A stretch of DNA of 64,000 nucleotides from Amphiura filiformis (lineage: Eukaryota > Echinodermata > Ophiuroidea > Amphilepidida > Amphiuridae), in the NCBI RefSeq assembly GCF_039555335.1, contig NC_092647.1, forward strand, positions 9,183,274 to 9,247,273, given 5' to 3'. The position numbers were made by a program, and so were the translations under genes. Position 1 is the first letter of the stretch. The number at the start of each line of letters is the position of its first letter. The notes beneath the pieces were generated by a model. The model ran no database searches. It was not told the DNA's origin and saw only the letters and a list, made by a program, of their open reading frames with translations. Below, piece by piece: positions 22,946-34,215 of the stretch.

Positions 22946-23415
22946 GCCTATAAAAGCAAGCAGGCAGATGTGATGAGTTGCCAGTCTGCTGAAGCCAGTG
23001 GCGTACCGTGGCCGCCCCTTCCCCGGGGGGCTGAAGAAAAGCCAATTTTGCCGCCCCTTCCTCAACAGCCCGAAAACGTTGCCCCAATTTTTTTTACGGT
23101 CCTTTTTAATTTGAAAAAGTGAAGAGCAAAAAAAAATAATAATAATTTATAGGCGCTACCGCCCCATTTTGATGTATATTACAATTTTTTCACATTGTTC
23201 GCCATTTTATCTTTACTAATTCTTTTTGCCGCCGCTCCTCTTTTTGCCGCCCTTCTTCTTCCCGCCGCCCTTCGATTTTGTCGCCCCTGCTTTGACCCCG
23301 GGGGCTGGCGCCCCAAGGCCCCCCCAAATACGCGCAAGGAAGCCACTAGTGTAGTGGTCAAACGTCACTAAAACGTGAGTAAATCACCTCGTTTTTAATT
23401 GGAATTGTTCAAAAT
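22946..23415 (+). mobile_element. Right inverted terminal repeat, split by a nested insertion
   Basis: Segments 22946-22997 and 23339-23415 together match the left terminal repeat in inverted orientation. The ribozyme-like core here is damaged: CTGCTGA replaces CTGATGA, CAAAC replaces GAAAC, and stem II is cut by the insertion. This copy therefore cannot self-cleave in the standard way. Confidence 0.7.
22998..23338. mobile_element. Nested 341-bp insertion with GAAGCCA duplication
   Basis: GAAGCCA occurs at 22991-22997 and again at 23339-23345, bracketing a C/G-rich block that starts gtggcgtaccgtgg and ends acgcgcaag. The uninterrupted sequence is seen in the left terminal repeat, so the insertion and its 7-bp target duplication are directly visible. 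The block looks like a short non-autonomous element. Its family is not assigned. Confidence 0.75.
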
Positions 23416-23564
23416 AAACAAAATTCACACATGTCACATGTGTATTCAATATTGTTAACAAAAAAAAATCGTCTTTATAATATGAAGACGATTTTTTTGT
23501 TGTTAACAAATATTGAATACACATGTGACATGTGTGAATTTTGTTTATTTTGAACAATTTATCT
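23403..23564. repeat. Large hairpin, arms about 70 bp, loop about 9 bp
   Basis: Starting attgttcaaaataaacaaaa, the arm runs through 'cacatgtgtattcaatatt' and 'aaatcgtctt'. After a short loop it is followed by the near-perfect inverse ending ttgttt.ttttgaacaat. It begins where the Penelope-like terminal repeat ends, so it may be a foldback product of the same element or an older foldback insertion. Confidence 0.8.
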
Positions 23565-23739
23565 TGATGCAATATTTTGGGTGAAATACATTATTTGGAT
23601 GAATTTGTTCAATTTTGACCACAAAAAAGTTAATTTTACATGGTAAAAATGGAATTAAAAAAAAATTAAAATATTTGAAAGGAAACGAGCGCTTTACATT
23701 TATTCCGCCGTCATTATAATATATCGGAGCCACGTTTGC

Positions 23740-23950
23740 AGGCTACAAATGGCGCAGGGTTCATCAGTACAACGACTGTGACTACCCCTAACAGCTTCCC
23801 CTTGCACCTGGGTGGGGTGAGGCAAGCGATTCAAAGCGCCTTGCCCATGGGCGCAACACGGTGGTGGGACGGGGACTCGAACCCACGCACGTCGAGCAAT
23901 CTCTCAGATTATGAGTCCAAGTCCGTAACCACTGAGCCACCGTGTCCTCC
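23740..23950 (-). mobile_element. tRNA-derived SINE
   Basis: On the minus strand it begins GGACACGGTGGCTCAGTGG (A box) and has a B box GTGGGTTCGAGTCCCC. A tail with 'gggcaaggcgctttgaatcg' and 'cacccaggtg' follows. The anticodon position reads CAT, but stems are imperfect. Head plus conserved tail is the standard SINE layout. It lies in the last P450 intron. Confidence 0.75.
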
Positions 23951-24290
23951 TTAGACAAAATATTCCATTTTCCCTCAAATATTTTGTCAAAATATAAAAG
24001 TGCAATTGTTTTGTTAACGAATATTGAATAAACACGTGACATATATTCTGCACAGCAAATATGAAGTTCATATTTTATTTACTTTCAAAGTTATAGTTGG
24101 TCTGATAATTGACAAAATAATTGAAAAAAGGTCAACCCAAATATCCAAGCCCACGTCGCTTTTTAGAAATGCCAGCCGGGTAAAATGATAAGATCAGAGT
24201 GTGTAGATACATTTTAACACCATAAGAAGTTTTGTCCAAAAATGTTGGAAGAAAACTTCAAAATCTCTATCCGGGATCTCTATATCTTAA

Positions 24291-24953
24291 GGGAACTGGA
24301 ATGAGCGTTTTGAGCGTTTCGACAGCATTTTTTGTGGGACATGAGAGCACTGCATCAGACCTATCGAATTGCATTCTGAATACGAAGAATGTCTTTCTGA
24401 TATCAAATAATTTTCATTTTATGAAATTCACGATACAATACAAATTTTATGACAAATTATTAAAATTTGATATTTTTCACATTTTGGAGATATAACAGTC
24501 CTCGAAGTAAATTTTATAAATTTAATGATATAGTCTTAAAGTATATGTAGCTGGGAGGAAAAGCGGACGGACAATTGAAAAAGTTGATATTTCATATTGA
24601 AGAGATGGATTTTTTACCCAAAAAGACCTAAATTTTTTTGGTGTTTTGGAAAAAAAATCCATATCTTCAATACGAAAGGTCAAAATTTTCAATTGATCGT
24701 CGGCTTTTCATCCCACCTACATACACTTTAGGTAGAAATCATCAGATTTATAAAGTTTTCTTCGAGTACTGTTAAATATCAAAAATATCAATTTTAATGA
24801 TTTGCCATAAAATGTGTATTACATTGCGAATTTCAAAAATCAAAATTATTTGATATCAGAAGGCCATTCTTCGTATTCAGAATGCAATTCGATATGTCTG
24901 ATGTGCTCTAACGTCCCACAATAAATACTGTCCAAACGTTCATACCCCACCCC
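24291..24953. mobile_element. Complete TTAA-flanked foldback element (family A, copy 3)
   Basis: TTAA flanks both ends (24287-24290, 24954-24957). The 663-bp element is one long imperfect palindrome with GGG/CCC ends and no coding capacity. TTAA duplications are made by piggyBac and Kolobok transposases, and the GGG start leans toward Kolobok. This is the reference copy for the truncated relatives at 844 and 15886. Confidence 0.8.
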
Positions 24954-24957
24954 TTAA

Positions 24958-25471
24958 ATCATAGAACTTTTTATTGTGGCCTTCCTGCTGTAGGCCTCTA
25001 TATTTACACGTATAAAAGTGGGAAAATACAAATAACATGTAGGCTATTTCATGTTGAAATGGCCTACGGTTTTCTGCTACCACGGTTATATGCACCATTA
25101 GCTAAAACTCAACATGATCCTCCGGCTAGCTGAAATCCTCGCATCCAAGCCACAAGGAGGTTTGGATTGAGTTGCCCGCGAGCATTCACTGTGCCAGCTC
25201 TGCGGGCCTTGCCGGACGTCACAAACTATGGGTCACTTACGTCATATAGGTCCCAGCTGGGCGAACGATCGGCGAGGCAATACACACATTGGCGATCATT
25301 GTGCGTTGGAATGAAATTGAACTTTGTTTTACCCCATTTGTTGGCTCGAAATAATAGGGAACATCATGTGATCAGTGAAAACTATAACATTTTGTGGAAA
25401 ACAAAATAATAAGAATCTATTTTTTTATTGACATTGCTTGATTTCGTTTCACTTTGTTTGCATGCATACAG
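24958..25471. other. 3' part of the P450 intron, nothing recognised
   Basis: Apart from the acceptor at 25468-25471 I see no structured feature in this intronic piece. Confidence 0.4.
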
Positions 25472-25653
25472 GTCGGCGATATTGCCCTGGAGAGAACCTG
25501 GCAAGAATGGAACTTTTCTTACTCTTCACCCACATTCTTCACAAGTTTACTCTGAAAAAAGAAACACAAGATACTGCACTCAACTTAAAAGGTATTGTTG
25601 GTGGCAGTCATTTCCCGCAACCATTTAAGATTCGTGCAATCCACCGGGAATAA
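25472..25653 (+). CDS. Cytochrome P450 terminal exon with haem-binding loop
   Basis: Splicing the phase-1 donor at 20423/20424 to the acceptor acag at 25468-25471 reconstitutes FSIGRRYCPGE, an exact match to the FxxGxRxCxG haem-ligand signature. The exon continues through the L-helix (NLARMELFLLF) and a CYP2-like C-terminus to TAA at 25651-25653. It is intact. AATAAA (25649-25654) overlaps the stop codon, but whether it acts as a polyadenylation signal is unknown. The intact exon, 5 kb from the frameshifted one, makes sequencing error or recent decay more likely than ancient pseudogenisation. The intron between them is full of retroelement and MITE debris. Confidence 0.85.
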
Positions 25654-26798
25654 AGGCAAAAGATGGGCAGAGTAACCATGGTAACATGCTATATTTAAAG
25701 TTTTAAATTGGCAAACATAATCTGACTGACCAAAGTTATGGTAATCAAGGTAATAATTCATTTAGTATGATAGCGTTTTGAATTGAGAAATGCTAGCATC
25801 TGTAACAAGCCAATGACTTGACGAGACTCGACTCGACACTCCATGCATCAGTGACTCGACACTCCATGACTCAGACTCGACTTTCAGGCTTGACTATTAA
25901 AACTAGAGCGGTTCTCGGCTATCGCGGTTCTCGGCATTCGCGGTTCTCGGTAGTGTGGGTTGGTCCGTATGTGACGTTTCTGTTCAGAACCTTGTGTGAC
26001 CTTCCCCGAAAAAACATCCGCCACCACTGGTTATAACAAGGGCCTTGTAAATGCAACTGGTGAGACAGAGCCTCGAATGACGTTTGTGTTTTCAGTCTGA
26101 TTTCAGTTCCCTAACAGGTACAAAGTTTACGCATTATCATAAGGCCTACCAAGTAGTGTATGTCCTATAATCTCTTATGTATGACATGGATCTTTACCAT
26201 GATTGTGCAAGCAAATCGGCTTTTGCCGGGCCTCTCTTTTTCGGCGTTTTTCTCATTAAATTAGGGTCCCGTTCAAATAAAAAATAAACTGGTGTCTAGA
26301 TGTAATCACAGTTAACACACCAGGAAAATTATAGAATATACAACAACCTAGTTACACCTGTAGACTGCGAACAAACATGCACCTGGCCAGACCTGGCCGT
26401 AAAACAAAGTGTTCTCCCTACGGATACCCTTAAGGGTCACACAATTATGACTCGAAAGTTCATAAATTAGCCTAAGGAAAAATAAAATTAATGTCAGAGA
26501 GATTGCGATGCATGTTCAAACGTCTTGCACAGTATACGGGCGGGCATTCAACGTACGTGCGTACCGCTAGTCTCGGGTCTAAGCGGCATGGATTGGGTCG
26601 TGGAGAACACATCTGGCCAGACAGAAGAGGGCGACTAACAAGATATTTAGCGGTCATACCCGGGTATTACGTCTACTTTAAGGGTCGAATCATTCATATT
26701 AACATGATTAATTTTTAAAGAAACCAGTCAATTGATAGGCTGTGTAGTTCAGGGATCATGACGGCAAACAAATCAAAGGTTCATGACCTTTTACTTAA
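25654..26798. other. Downstream of the P450; short repeats only
   Basis: A small ctcgacactccatg tandem lies at 25828-25875. A three-fold 'cggttctcgg' phrase lies at about 25908-25953 and recurs at 48890-48935 and, more weakly, at 10915-10980, so it marks a dispersed repeat end. No exon is recognised. Confidence 0.45.
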
Positions 26799-27255
26799 AG
26801 CCATATTATAACATTTGCTGAGGAGGACGCCCTCACTGAATTTTTCAATTTTTTTTCCACACGATTATATTGTACTTTATTAAACCAATATACCTTGCAA
26901 AAATCAAGACTCTAGGTGGTGTAGTTTTGTCAAAATCCGAGATTTTGAATAAAACGCCTGAATCAACGTTTTATTATTACGATGGAATTATTACTCGAAC
27001 GCATACACGATGTTCATAACACACAGTACGTACACGGCGTGCCGGACGGTAATATACACAACAAAGGGTCGTACCATAACATGACCGAAGGAGTGGTACG
27101 TATTGGCGACATGTGCGCTGGTAGTAAATTCCAATTTTCTTTGCTTTGCCGTAGTTGTTCGGCTCAAAATAAAAGGATATATCTGACAGTAAAAGCTAAC
27201 ATTTTATGGCAAAGAAATGCTAATCTATTTTGTTTGAAAATGTTATAACATGGCT
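26799..27255. mobile_element. TTAA-flanked MITE (family B, copy 1)
   Basis: The ends AGCCATATTATAACATTT and AAATGTTATAACATGGCT are inverted repeats flanked by TTAA (26795-26798, 27256-27259). A second copy lies at 35690-36157 in the same orientation. The short internal frame is not conserved between the copies. Confidence 0.8.
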
Positions 27256-27740
27256 TTAACATGTAAACTTTATGTTTAGGTATGCAAACTTTATGTAACC
27301 CAAAAAAACAAAAACACGTTTCACGTCCGGAATTTTGAAAAAAAGGAGGAAGAGTGGGCTTTTTATTTTTTATCGCAAAATCGGTGTAAACACCCAAACT
27401 TGACGCTGTTTTTGCGGATACAATAATGCTTGGAAAAAGGAAAAGCCTTATTTTATTTGTTGTTCTGAGAGGTAAGACCCCTCTAATTATCACAAAACCT
27501 TCCAAAAGTGTTTCTTGTATATACCATGTAGTAAGGCTATAGAAAGCATCTTAACTTCCTAGACATATTTTTAGAAATATAAGCGAAGAAATCTCAAACT
27601 AGAATCACACAGTTCGGTATCAAGGTGGCCCACACAAAGGTGTGTAAATAACAAAGGTTTGTAAATACAAATAATATAAATATGCAAATAACATGACACA
27701 AAACTATACCGCACATCAGGCCACCATATACTATCACCAT

Positions 27741-28296
27741 CCCAGCAAACACAGCACGTTTTCGACATCATTCACAAAAGATTATAAAAAAGGTCGGGTT
27801 ATATAAAGGGTATAAAAACGTTTTAATAACATTCCAAAAACATTTTTGAAAACTTGATACAAAACATTCTAAACAGAATGTTATTTTGGGGTTGAAAAAA
27901 TATTTTGCGAAAAATGTTTGCCCAAAATATATGCAATAACGTTTTAAAACATTTTTATGACCTTTATATAACCCGACATTTAAATGTTATTAAAACGTCT
28001 TGAAAACACATTTTAAGAACATTTCTGTGTTTGCTAGGTGCAGATATTTTAATATAATGTTATTTAAGTGTTGACGAAATATTTGGCAAAAATGTTTGAA
28101 AAATAGTTTATAATAACATTTTGAAAAACATTTTAAAAATATTGTTGTAGTGTGTTTTTATACAAAACGTTTTAAAACGGTTTCATGACCTTTATATAAC
28201 CCGACATTTTAATGTTATTAAAACGTTTTTACCTAAACCAAATGCCAAAATATAACTTGTTTTTAACGTTTTTAAAACGTTTTTGTGTTTGCTGGG
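27741..28296. mobile_element. MITE with CCCAGCAAACAC ends
   Basis: The termini CCCAGCAAACAC and GTGTTTGCTGGG are inverted repeats. The interior has many aaaacgtttta-type palindromic blocks and an inverted 'gggttatataaagg'/'cctttatataaccc' pair. It has no coding capacity. A related partial copy ends at 29637. Confidence 0.7.
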
Positions 28297-28307
28297 ATAC
28301 CAAGTTT

Positions 28308-28446
28308 GATATAATATTGGATGGCTGAGCCATAACATATCGGATGAGTCATGAAAATATCGGACGAGCCAACGGCGAGTTCGATATTTGTATGACGAAT
28401 CCGATATGTTATGGTATCATGCGAAATAAGCCATCCAATATTATCA
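28308..28446. repeat. Palindrome 1 (foldback), about 139 bp
   Basis: The outer arms gatataatattggatggct and agccatccaatattatc, and inner arms such as 'ccataacatatcgga' and its complement, make a long imperfect hairpin. The outermost bases resemble those of palindrome 2, so the two belong to one family. Confidence 0.75.
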
Positions 28447-28633
28447 TTATTAGGTTTTCTTAACTCCTAATAACCCTGAAAACATAATAATGAAGTTGAT
28501 CAGTTATTGCGTTTAATCCGCAGAGTGGATTAATGAAAATGTTGGCAAAATATGCAAATAAGCTCATTAATATTCAGAAATATGCAAACAACATGACACA
28601 AAACTATAAGAACATCAGCTATCAGCATACAAA

Positions 28634-28798
28634 TAATGATATAAAATTGGACGGATTGAGTGTGATACCTGAATTTATCGGTCGAGCTAGAGTTTTCAAA
28701 TATCATGCGAGACGAAGTCGAGCGTGATATTTGAAAACTCTAGCGAGACTGATAAATTCAGGTATCATGCGAAATTATCCGTCCAATTTTATCATTAT
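28634..28798. repeat. Palindrome 2 (foldback), about 165 bp
   Basis: The outer arms aaaattggacgga and tccgtccaatttta and the inner arms 'ctagagttttcaaatatca' and its complement are nearly perfect. The right side is followed by tcattatta as in palindrome 1. Confidence 0.8.
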
Positions 28799-28814
28799 TA
28801 TGTCTTCAGAATCT

Positions 28815-29005
28815 ATTTTTTGGTCAAAAATATGATTTTTGGTCAAAAATGCGATTATTGGTCAAAAATGATTTTTGACATGATTTTTGATTTAAAATGT
28901 GATTTTTGGTCAAAAAATGTTTTTTTGGTCAAAATGTGATTTTTGGTCAAAAATGTAATTTTTGGTCAAAATGTGTTTTTTGGTCAAAAATGTGATTTTT
29001 GGTCA
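28815..29005 (+). repeat. Tandem array of 'gatttttggtcaaaaatgt'
   Basis: About ten degenerate units of 17-20 bp occur, containing ttttggtcaaaaatg. It is a simple minisatellite. Confidence 0.85.
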
Positions 29006-29299
29006 TGGCTTGTCACATAAACAACAAAAAATCACACCAACAAAGACTTTTACATATAAAGTATATGAACTATGCACTCTATGAAGAGGCTACAGATATG
29101 AAAAAACCCTGTAGCTCCAGGTGACCGATACACAAATTAATCGGACAGCTGGGTTATGTACAAAGGTATAGGATGCAAGATTCTGAAGACATAATAATGA
29201 AGTTGATCGGTTATCGCCATTAAGCAGCAGAGTGGATTATGAATTTGCAACCAGGCAGCCAAACAGACGTAGACCTTTGCATGATAAGTGCAAAAGGTT

Positions 29300-29637
29300 T
29301 TTCGGCATCATTCACAAAAAGTTAGATAAGGTTGCCAGAAAACGTTTAAATGTCGGGTTATATATATAAAGGGCATATGGGCAATTCCAAGCATCATTCC
29401 GCAACGCATATGCAAATTAGGGTCGTTTGGAAAAGTTTCTCCCACCTTAATCTTTCACTTACCAAAAATAGTATAATTTATCTAATTGGCTGCTGCATTA
29501 TAAAGAATTCATGTGCAAACTGCGCGTTGCGGAATGATGGTGCGTTTCCATGACCTTTATATACGTTTTTATCTAAACCAAAACCCAAAATATAACTTGT
29601 TTAAAACGTTTAATGAACATTTTTGTGTTTGCTGGGT
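29300..29637. mobile_element. Partial copy of the CCCAGCAAACAC MITE
   Basis: It shares 'catcattcacaaaa', 'gtcgggttatata' and the right end 'tttttgtgtttgctggg' with 27741-28296. A direct repeat 'ataataatgaagttgatc' at 28488 and 29191 precedes it. Confidence 0.55.
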
Positions 29638-31255
29638 AGGCATACCAATGCGTGTGTTGGAATTGAATGTAAATTGCATAAAATACGCATCAAGTTTATT
29701 TGCAAAGTAGGCTATGTATTTGTAACAATAATCTATTTATAGGCCTATAATATTTTGTTCATTTTGATAGAACCGACGATGCAGAGGCCCAAGTGCAGAG
29801 TAGGATTAGACGGCGGAAGCAATAACTGCCCCGTGCATCTTTCCTTTTAACCCGAAAAGGGTCAAAACCGATAATTCGGCAGTAGGCCTACTTGGAATTG
29901 AAAAATCGGCAAATTGAAAAATCGGTAAAAATAAAGTACCTCTAAACTACTCCCTTTTTTTAAATCAAAGGCAATCCTTCTAAGTTTCATTCTGGAAAAT
30001 ATGACGATCAAATCTTGTGAACTTTTATTTTTACATCAATTTCAAAAATGCCCATGTGTTTTCTATGGGTAACTTACGTTACTAAGGGAAACATACGTTA
30101 CCATTAGATTGAAAGGAGTACTGCAAGCTCTTTTGTTGACAGTACAAAACTATAATTGTTTTGGCATAAAACAATGCAATGTCGCCTTTTAGTTCGAAAA
30201 GAAATTTTTGTAAATGCCCGACAAGTATGTTGGAAATGCGTTAATGAAATAACATTAATAAAGTTTATCTATTGCACCTTCGGCTATAATTTGCTCAACA
30301 GTTTATAGCCACTTTTTGTTTTAATTCTGCACTTTATGGTAAATGTTCCAACTAAATATCAAAAATATTTCACCTGCGACACAGTGTTTAGACTATAAAT
30401 CCCTCAAACAACCTGCTGTGGTTTATAAAAGGAATTAATATAAGATTAAAAAACATTACCATTTTTCTGAGTGTAGTCTGCTTGTTTGATTATACAAAAG
30501 AAATTAAAGCATTCGTGAAAATTATAATTCAATGTGTTTTTCCAAGTACTGCCGATTTATCAGTTTTGACCCCAAAACACCGAATGTTGGGCCAAAATAT
30601 GGTTAACTTTTGCGCACGCAATTGCCCATCAAATAACAAAATTCACCTGCATTTTGGGCTACAATACTCAAAAGTCTGAAATTCAACATTTATCGAGCGC
30701 TTCGCTAAATGGAAACAAAATGCTCGTTCCACCCACACCCCCTTCCGTTGCCATCGGCAATAGGTCTAACTGCATCGTAACCGCTAAAACCATGTTATTT
30801 TTCTACTCTTTTTTTTTACTCCAAACAAGATGTGAAAAGCACATAATATCAAACTTTCGATATTCTGCACTTCGGTTTTATGTTAACTCATATATGTGCA
30901 TATATGGCAGATATACACATCATTTTCAAGGGTTTTGCCTATACTATCCGATATGCAATGTTCATTTTTGTGCAATATTATCACTTATTTTTTTCAAATC
31001 AATATTTTAGAAGTATGAATAAAATACGATACAAAAGTGTAGTTATATATCAAGTTAATTATCTTGATTCTATCATAGTTTTAACAAGAAGTTCAATTCT
31101 GGAGGCATAATAATTTATTTATTATTATTACTATTATTTTCATCAATATTTTGTACATTACCGTCGATTTAGTTATAAGTACCACAGTAAAATGGTACAA
31201 TTTTATTTGAATGTTGTGCAAGCTACGCATGAACCATTCCTAAAAATTCCTTAAA
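29638..31255. other. AT-rich sequence, nothing recognised
   Basis: Short frames on the plus strand have no recognisable composition, and no structured repeat is evident. Confidence 0.35.
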
Positions 31256-31664
31256 GGCTGTGCAATAATTATGAGCCCTGGGGCGGGTAAAATTAGGGGG
31301 GGGGGAATTTTTGGCTAGCCGATAGTGGGGACAAGCAATTTTTGGCCAGCTGAGAGGGGGGGGGGGCAAGCGATTTTTGGCACACATTCATTACATGGGG
31401 CGCCTTAAGTTAAATAAAACGCTCTAAAAAGGCTTAGGAAAACATTACGGAAACGCTTTATCATGAAAATTTTCCTGCTCGCTGCGCTCATAAGGTTTAC
31501 AAATTGGGATCCCAGAAATTGGGCATGTGTAAAGGGGGGGGGCAAAGATTTTTGGCGGGCCGAGAGGGGGGGAGCGATCTTTGACAAGCCGGGTGGGGGG
31601 GGCAAGCGATTTTGGCGGGCTGTTCGAAAATTGTATCCCCCGGGCTCATAATTATTGCACAGTC
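31256..31664. mobile_element. G-rich MITE with 'tgtgcaataattatgagccc' ends
   Basis: The termini tgtgcaataattatgagccc and gggctcataattattgcaca are perfect inverted repeats around a G-run-rich interior with repeated 'gcaagcgatttttggc' phrases. Target duplication is not clear. It is non-coding. Confidence 0.7.
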
Positions 31665-31778
31665 CCTTATGTATTTACAATTATTACTGCACATTGCAAA
31701 TTTTCCTGTCACTATTTTGATTTGTTTTGCAGCTTAAAAATTCCACACAACTTCAATGTCATAATTATGATATTTACT

Positions 31779-31811
<33 letters not shown>

Positions 31812-32874
31812 AACATCTCAGAGATGCAGATTGAAAAAAATTGTATGTACAAAGTGTTTTTTTTAATCTAAGTATCGGACACTTAAAGGAGTATTTCGTG
31901 ATCCTATAGCATCCTCTTTTTATGATATTTTGCAGTATCCATGAAAAAAGCTTATTCCCAAAATTTCAGTTGATTCCGATTTTGCGTTTGCGAGTTATGT
32001 ATGATGTGTATTACACTGCTCCATAGACAATGTGTTGTAATTTCGTTCTGGTATACCAGAACGAAATTAAAATTTCACGATATCTTTGCTAAACGAAGTA
32101 ATCTGCAAGAATATTTTTGCACATAAACATACCAGAGGTTTCCAGTGATATAAAAATCTCAACTTTTTTTGAGAAAGTGGGGCACAGTGACATCGCCCCG
32201 ATATCTTCATGGTAGAAATCGCCATGGTAGGTTGAATCCACAGGCACCCATGGCCATTTTATTCGGACCTTATGAGATGCATAATTAGCGAAGTGACCTG
32301 ACTAAGGCTACTGACAATAACCGGGGTAATTGATTTCTCGCTGTGTGAGTAAGCTTGTATACGGCATTGCGGTCAATGGTTACGGTATACTGCCTCCACT
32401 GAGTAGTGAGTGCAGCAGACTATAGCCTGCTGCGCGCTGTAGTCCATACAGGACCAACGCAATATAACAGAGTTTTGGTTAGATTTTGAGTTCAAAGCGC
32501 ACGGCCAATTTTCAAAGCGCACGCTAACGACTATCATATCTGTTCAACACGTATTTTCAAGTGTATGAGACCACACCTGGTTTCTTGAGAAAAAATCATT
32601 TGCGGGAGATATTCATCATTTTCTAACCCAGTATCCGAAGATTTTCGTCTGATATCAAAATCGTGCATAGCAATTCACGTGTATCGATCCCGTGTATTCG
32701 TTTTAGTGTCTCTGCTGCACCAAATAATTATTAGCCAGGCGATGTCGGTGTGTGGGGGGATGATGCTGTGGATCACGAAATGCCCTTTTAATCACTACGC
32801 ATTTTATGTAATAACGAAATTCGGCTAATATAGTCCACAGTGATAAATTATATTGTATATCTACCAACATGTTC
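31665..32874. other. Gene-free stretch
   Basis: It contains a (TA)n run near 31780-31810 and a small palindrome tttcgttctggtataccaga at about 32041. No exon is recognised. Confidence 0.4.
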
Positions 32875-33695
32875 TCTTTAAATCACTCAATATCAGCTCA
32901 TAAATTCGACAAGTGTCTTCAATGATAACCGGATGCTTCCGATTTTGAAATATGAGTGGTGAGTTTAGTATATAGCCCTAATTTTTTGCGCCGCAAAAAT
33001 ATCGAAAAAAGTCAATGGTCATCGATATACTAGTATGGCGACCAAAGTTTTGGAATCTATAGAAACAGAGCTTTAATTTGATACCAAATTTAATTTGGCA
33101 AGTATTGCAGGGACCTCAGGAAAGGTTGAATTCACACGTTATCATATGGGACGCTGAGTGAATCGCAATGCTCCTTCACCTAAGAAGGCAGTGAATACTA
33201 GGGGTGTACAGCATTTTTTGTCGACGGAAATATTTTGTGAATTGTAGACCCAAATATTTAAAGCCAGGACGGCGCTCAAGAATCTAAAAAAAGGGGGGGG
33301 GAAGGGTCAAAAAATGTTCAGACAATTTTTTTAATTAGTATACTATAACATTAACAATAGGCCTATAAGGTCTACGTAACAACAGCACAATTCGTAACAC
33401 GATAATCATTTATGTTCACATGTTCACTTTAAATCACTCAATATCAGCTCATATGAATTCGGTAAGTGTCTTCAATGATAGCATGTAGAAAAAAACCGGA
33501 CATTTTTTTTAAATCTCAACAATTCTCTGTGGCGGATTAAGACAACTTCCGATTTTGAAATGTGAGTGGTGATTTTTAGCACCGCGAAATAGCGAAAAAA
33601 GTCAATGGTCATCGATTATGCCGACCAAAGTTTTGGAATCTACAGAAACAGACCTGTAATTTGATACCAAATTTATTTAGCCAAGTAATGCAGGG
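32875..33695. repeat. Direct segmental duplication, two copies of about 240 bp
   Basis: Blocks at 32875-33115 and 33422-33695 share 'aaatcactcaatatcagctc', 'gtgtcttcaatgata', 'gtcaatggtcatcgat' and 'gaccaaagttttggaatcta' in order, separated by unrelated sequence. They are non-coding. Confidence 0.8.
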
Positions 33696-33754
33696 AAGCT
33701 GATTGAATCGCAATGCCCCTTCGCCTCCGAAGAAGGCGATTTAGTGTGCCCATG

Positions 33755-34215
33755 TAAGCAGTATCGTAGCCAGCAAGGGGGGGGCAGGGCAGAGTACCCC
33801 CCTGATAAAAATGAAAGAAAAAAGTGCCCTTTGACAAAAAACTGAAAGAGAAAATCAGGAGGGCAAAGGAAAAGAAAAGGGGCAAGGGGCCCCTTTACTA
33901 CCAAAATTCAGCCAGATTACGGGCCAAAATAGTGTAAAATACAACATTTATGCGCGCTAAGTGCGCACATTGTAAAAATAAAGCCATTTCCATCCTGAGA
34001 ATGGGCGAAAATTTTTGAATAACCGCTTCCTCAGGGTTTCAGTGTGTGTTGCTATCTACCTTCAATAAACCCCTTTTTTTGAAGCTCGAAGACATAGGCT
34101 ACAGTCTATGTATTGTATGATGGAACTGTAATTTTTTTCATATGTGCCCCAATTTTTTTATTTCCCCCCCCCCCCCCGACTAAAAAAGCTCGCTACGCCC
34201 CTGCCTGTAAGGGCA
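33755..34215. repeat. Dispersed repeat with 'atgcgcgc...cacattgt', copy 2
   Basis: This is the homologue of 4800-5165 with the same ordered landmarks. The right end reads 'ctcgctacgcccctgcc', a common 3' boundary style of short retroelement fragments. Confidence 0.6.
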
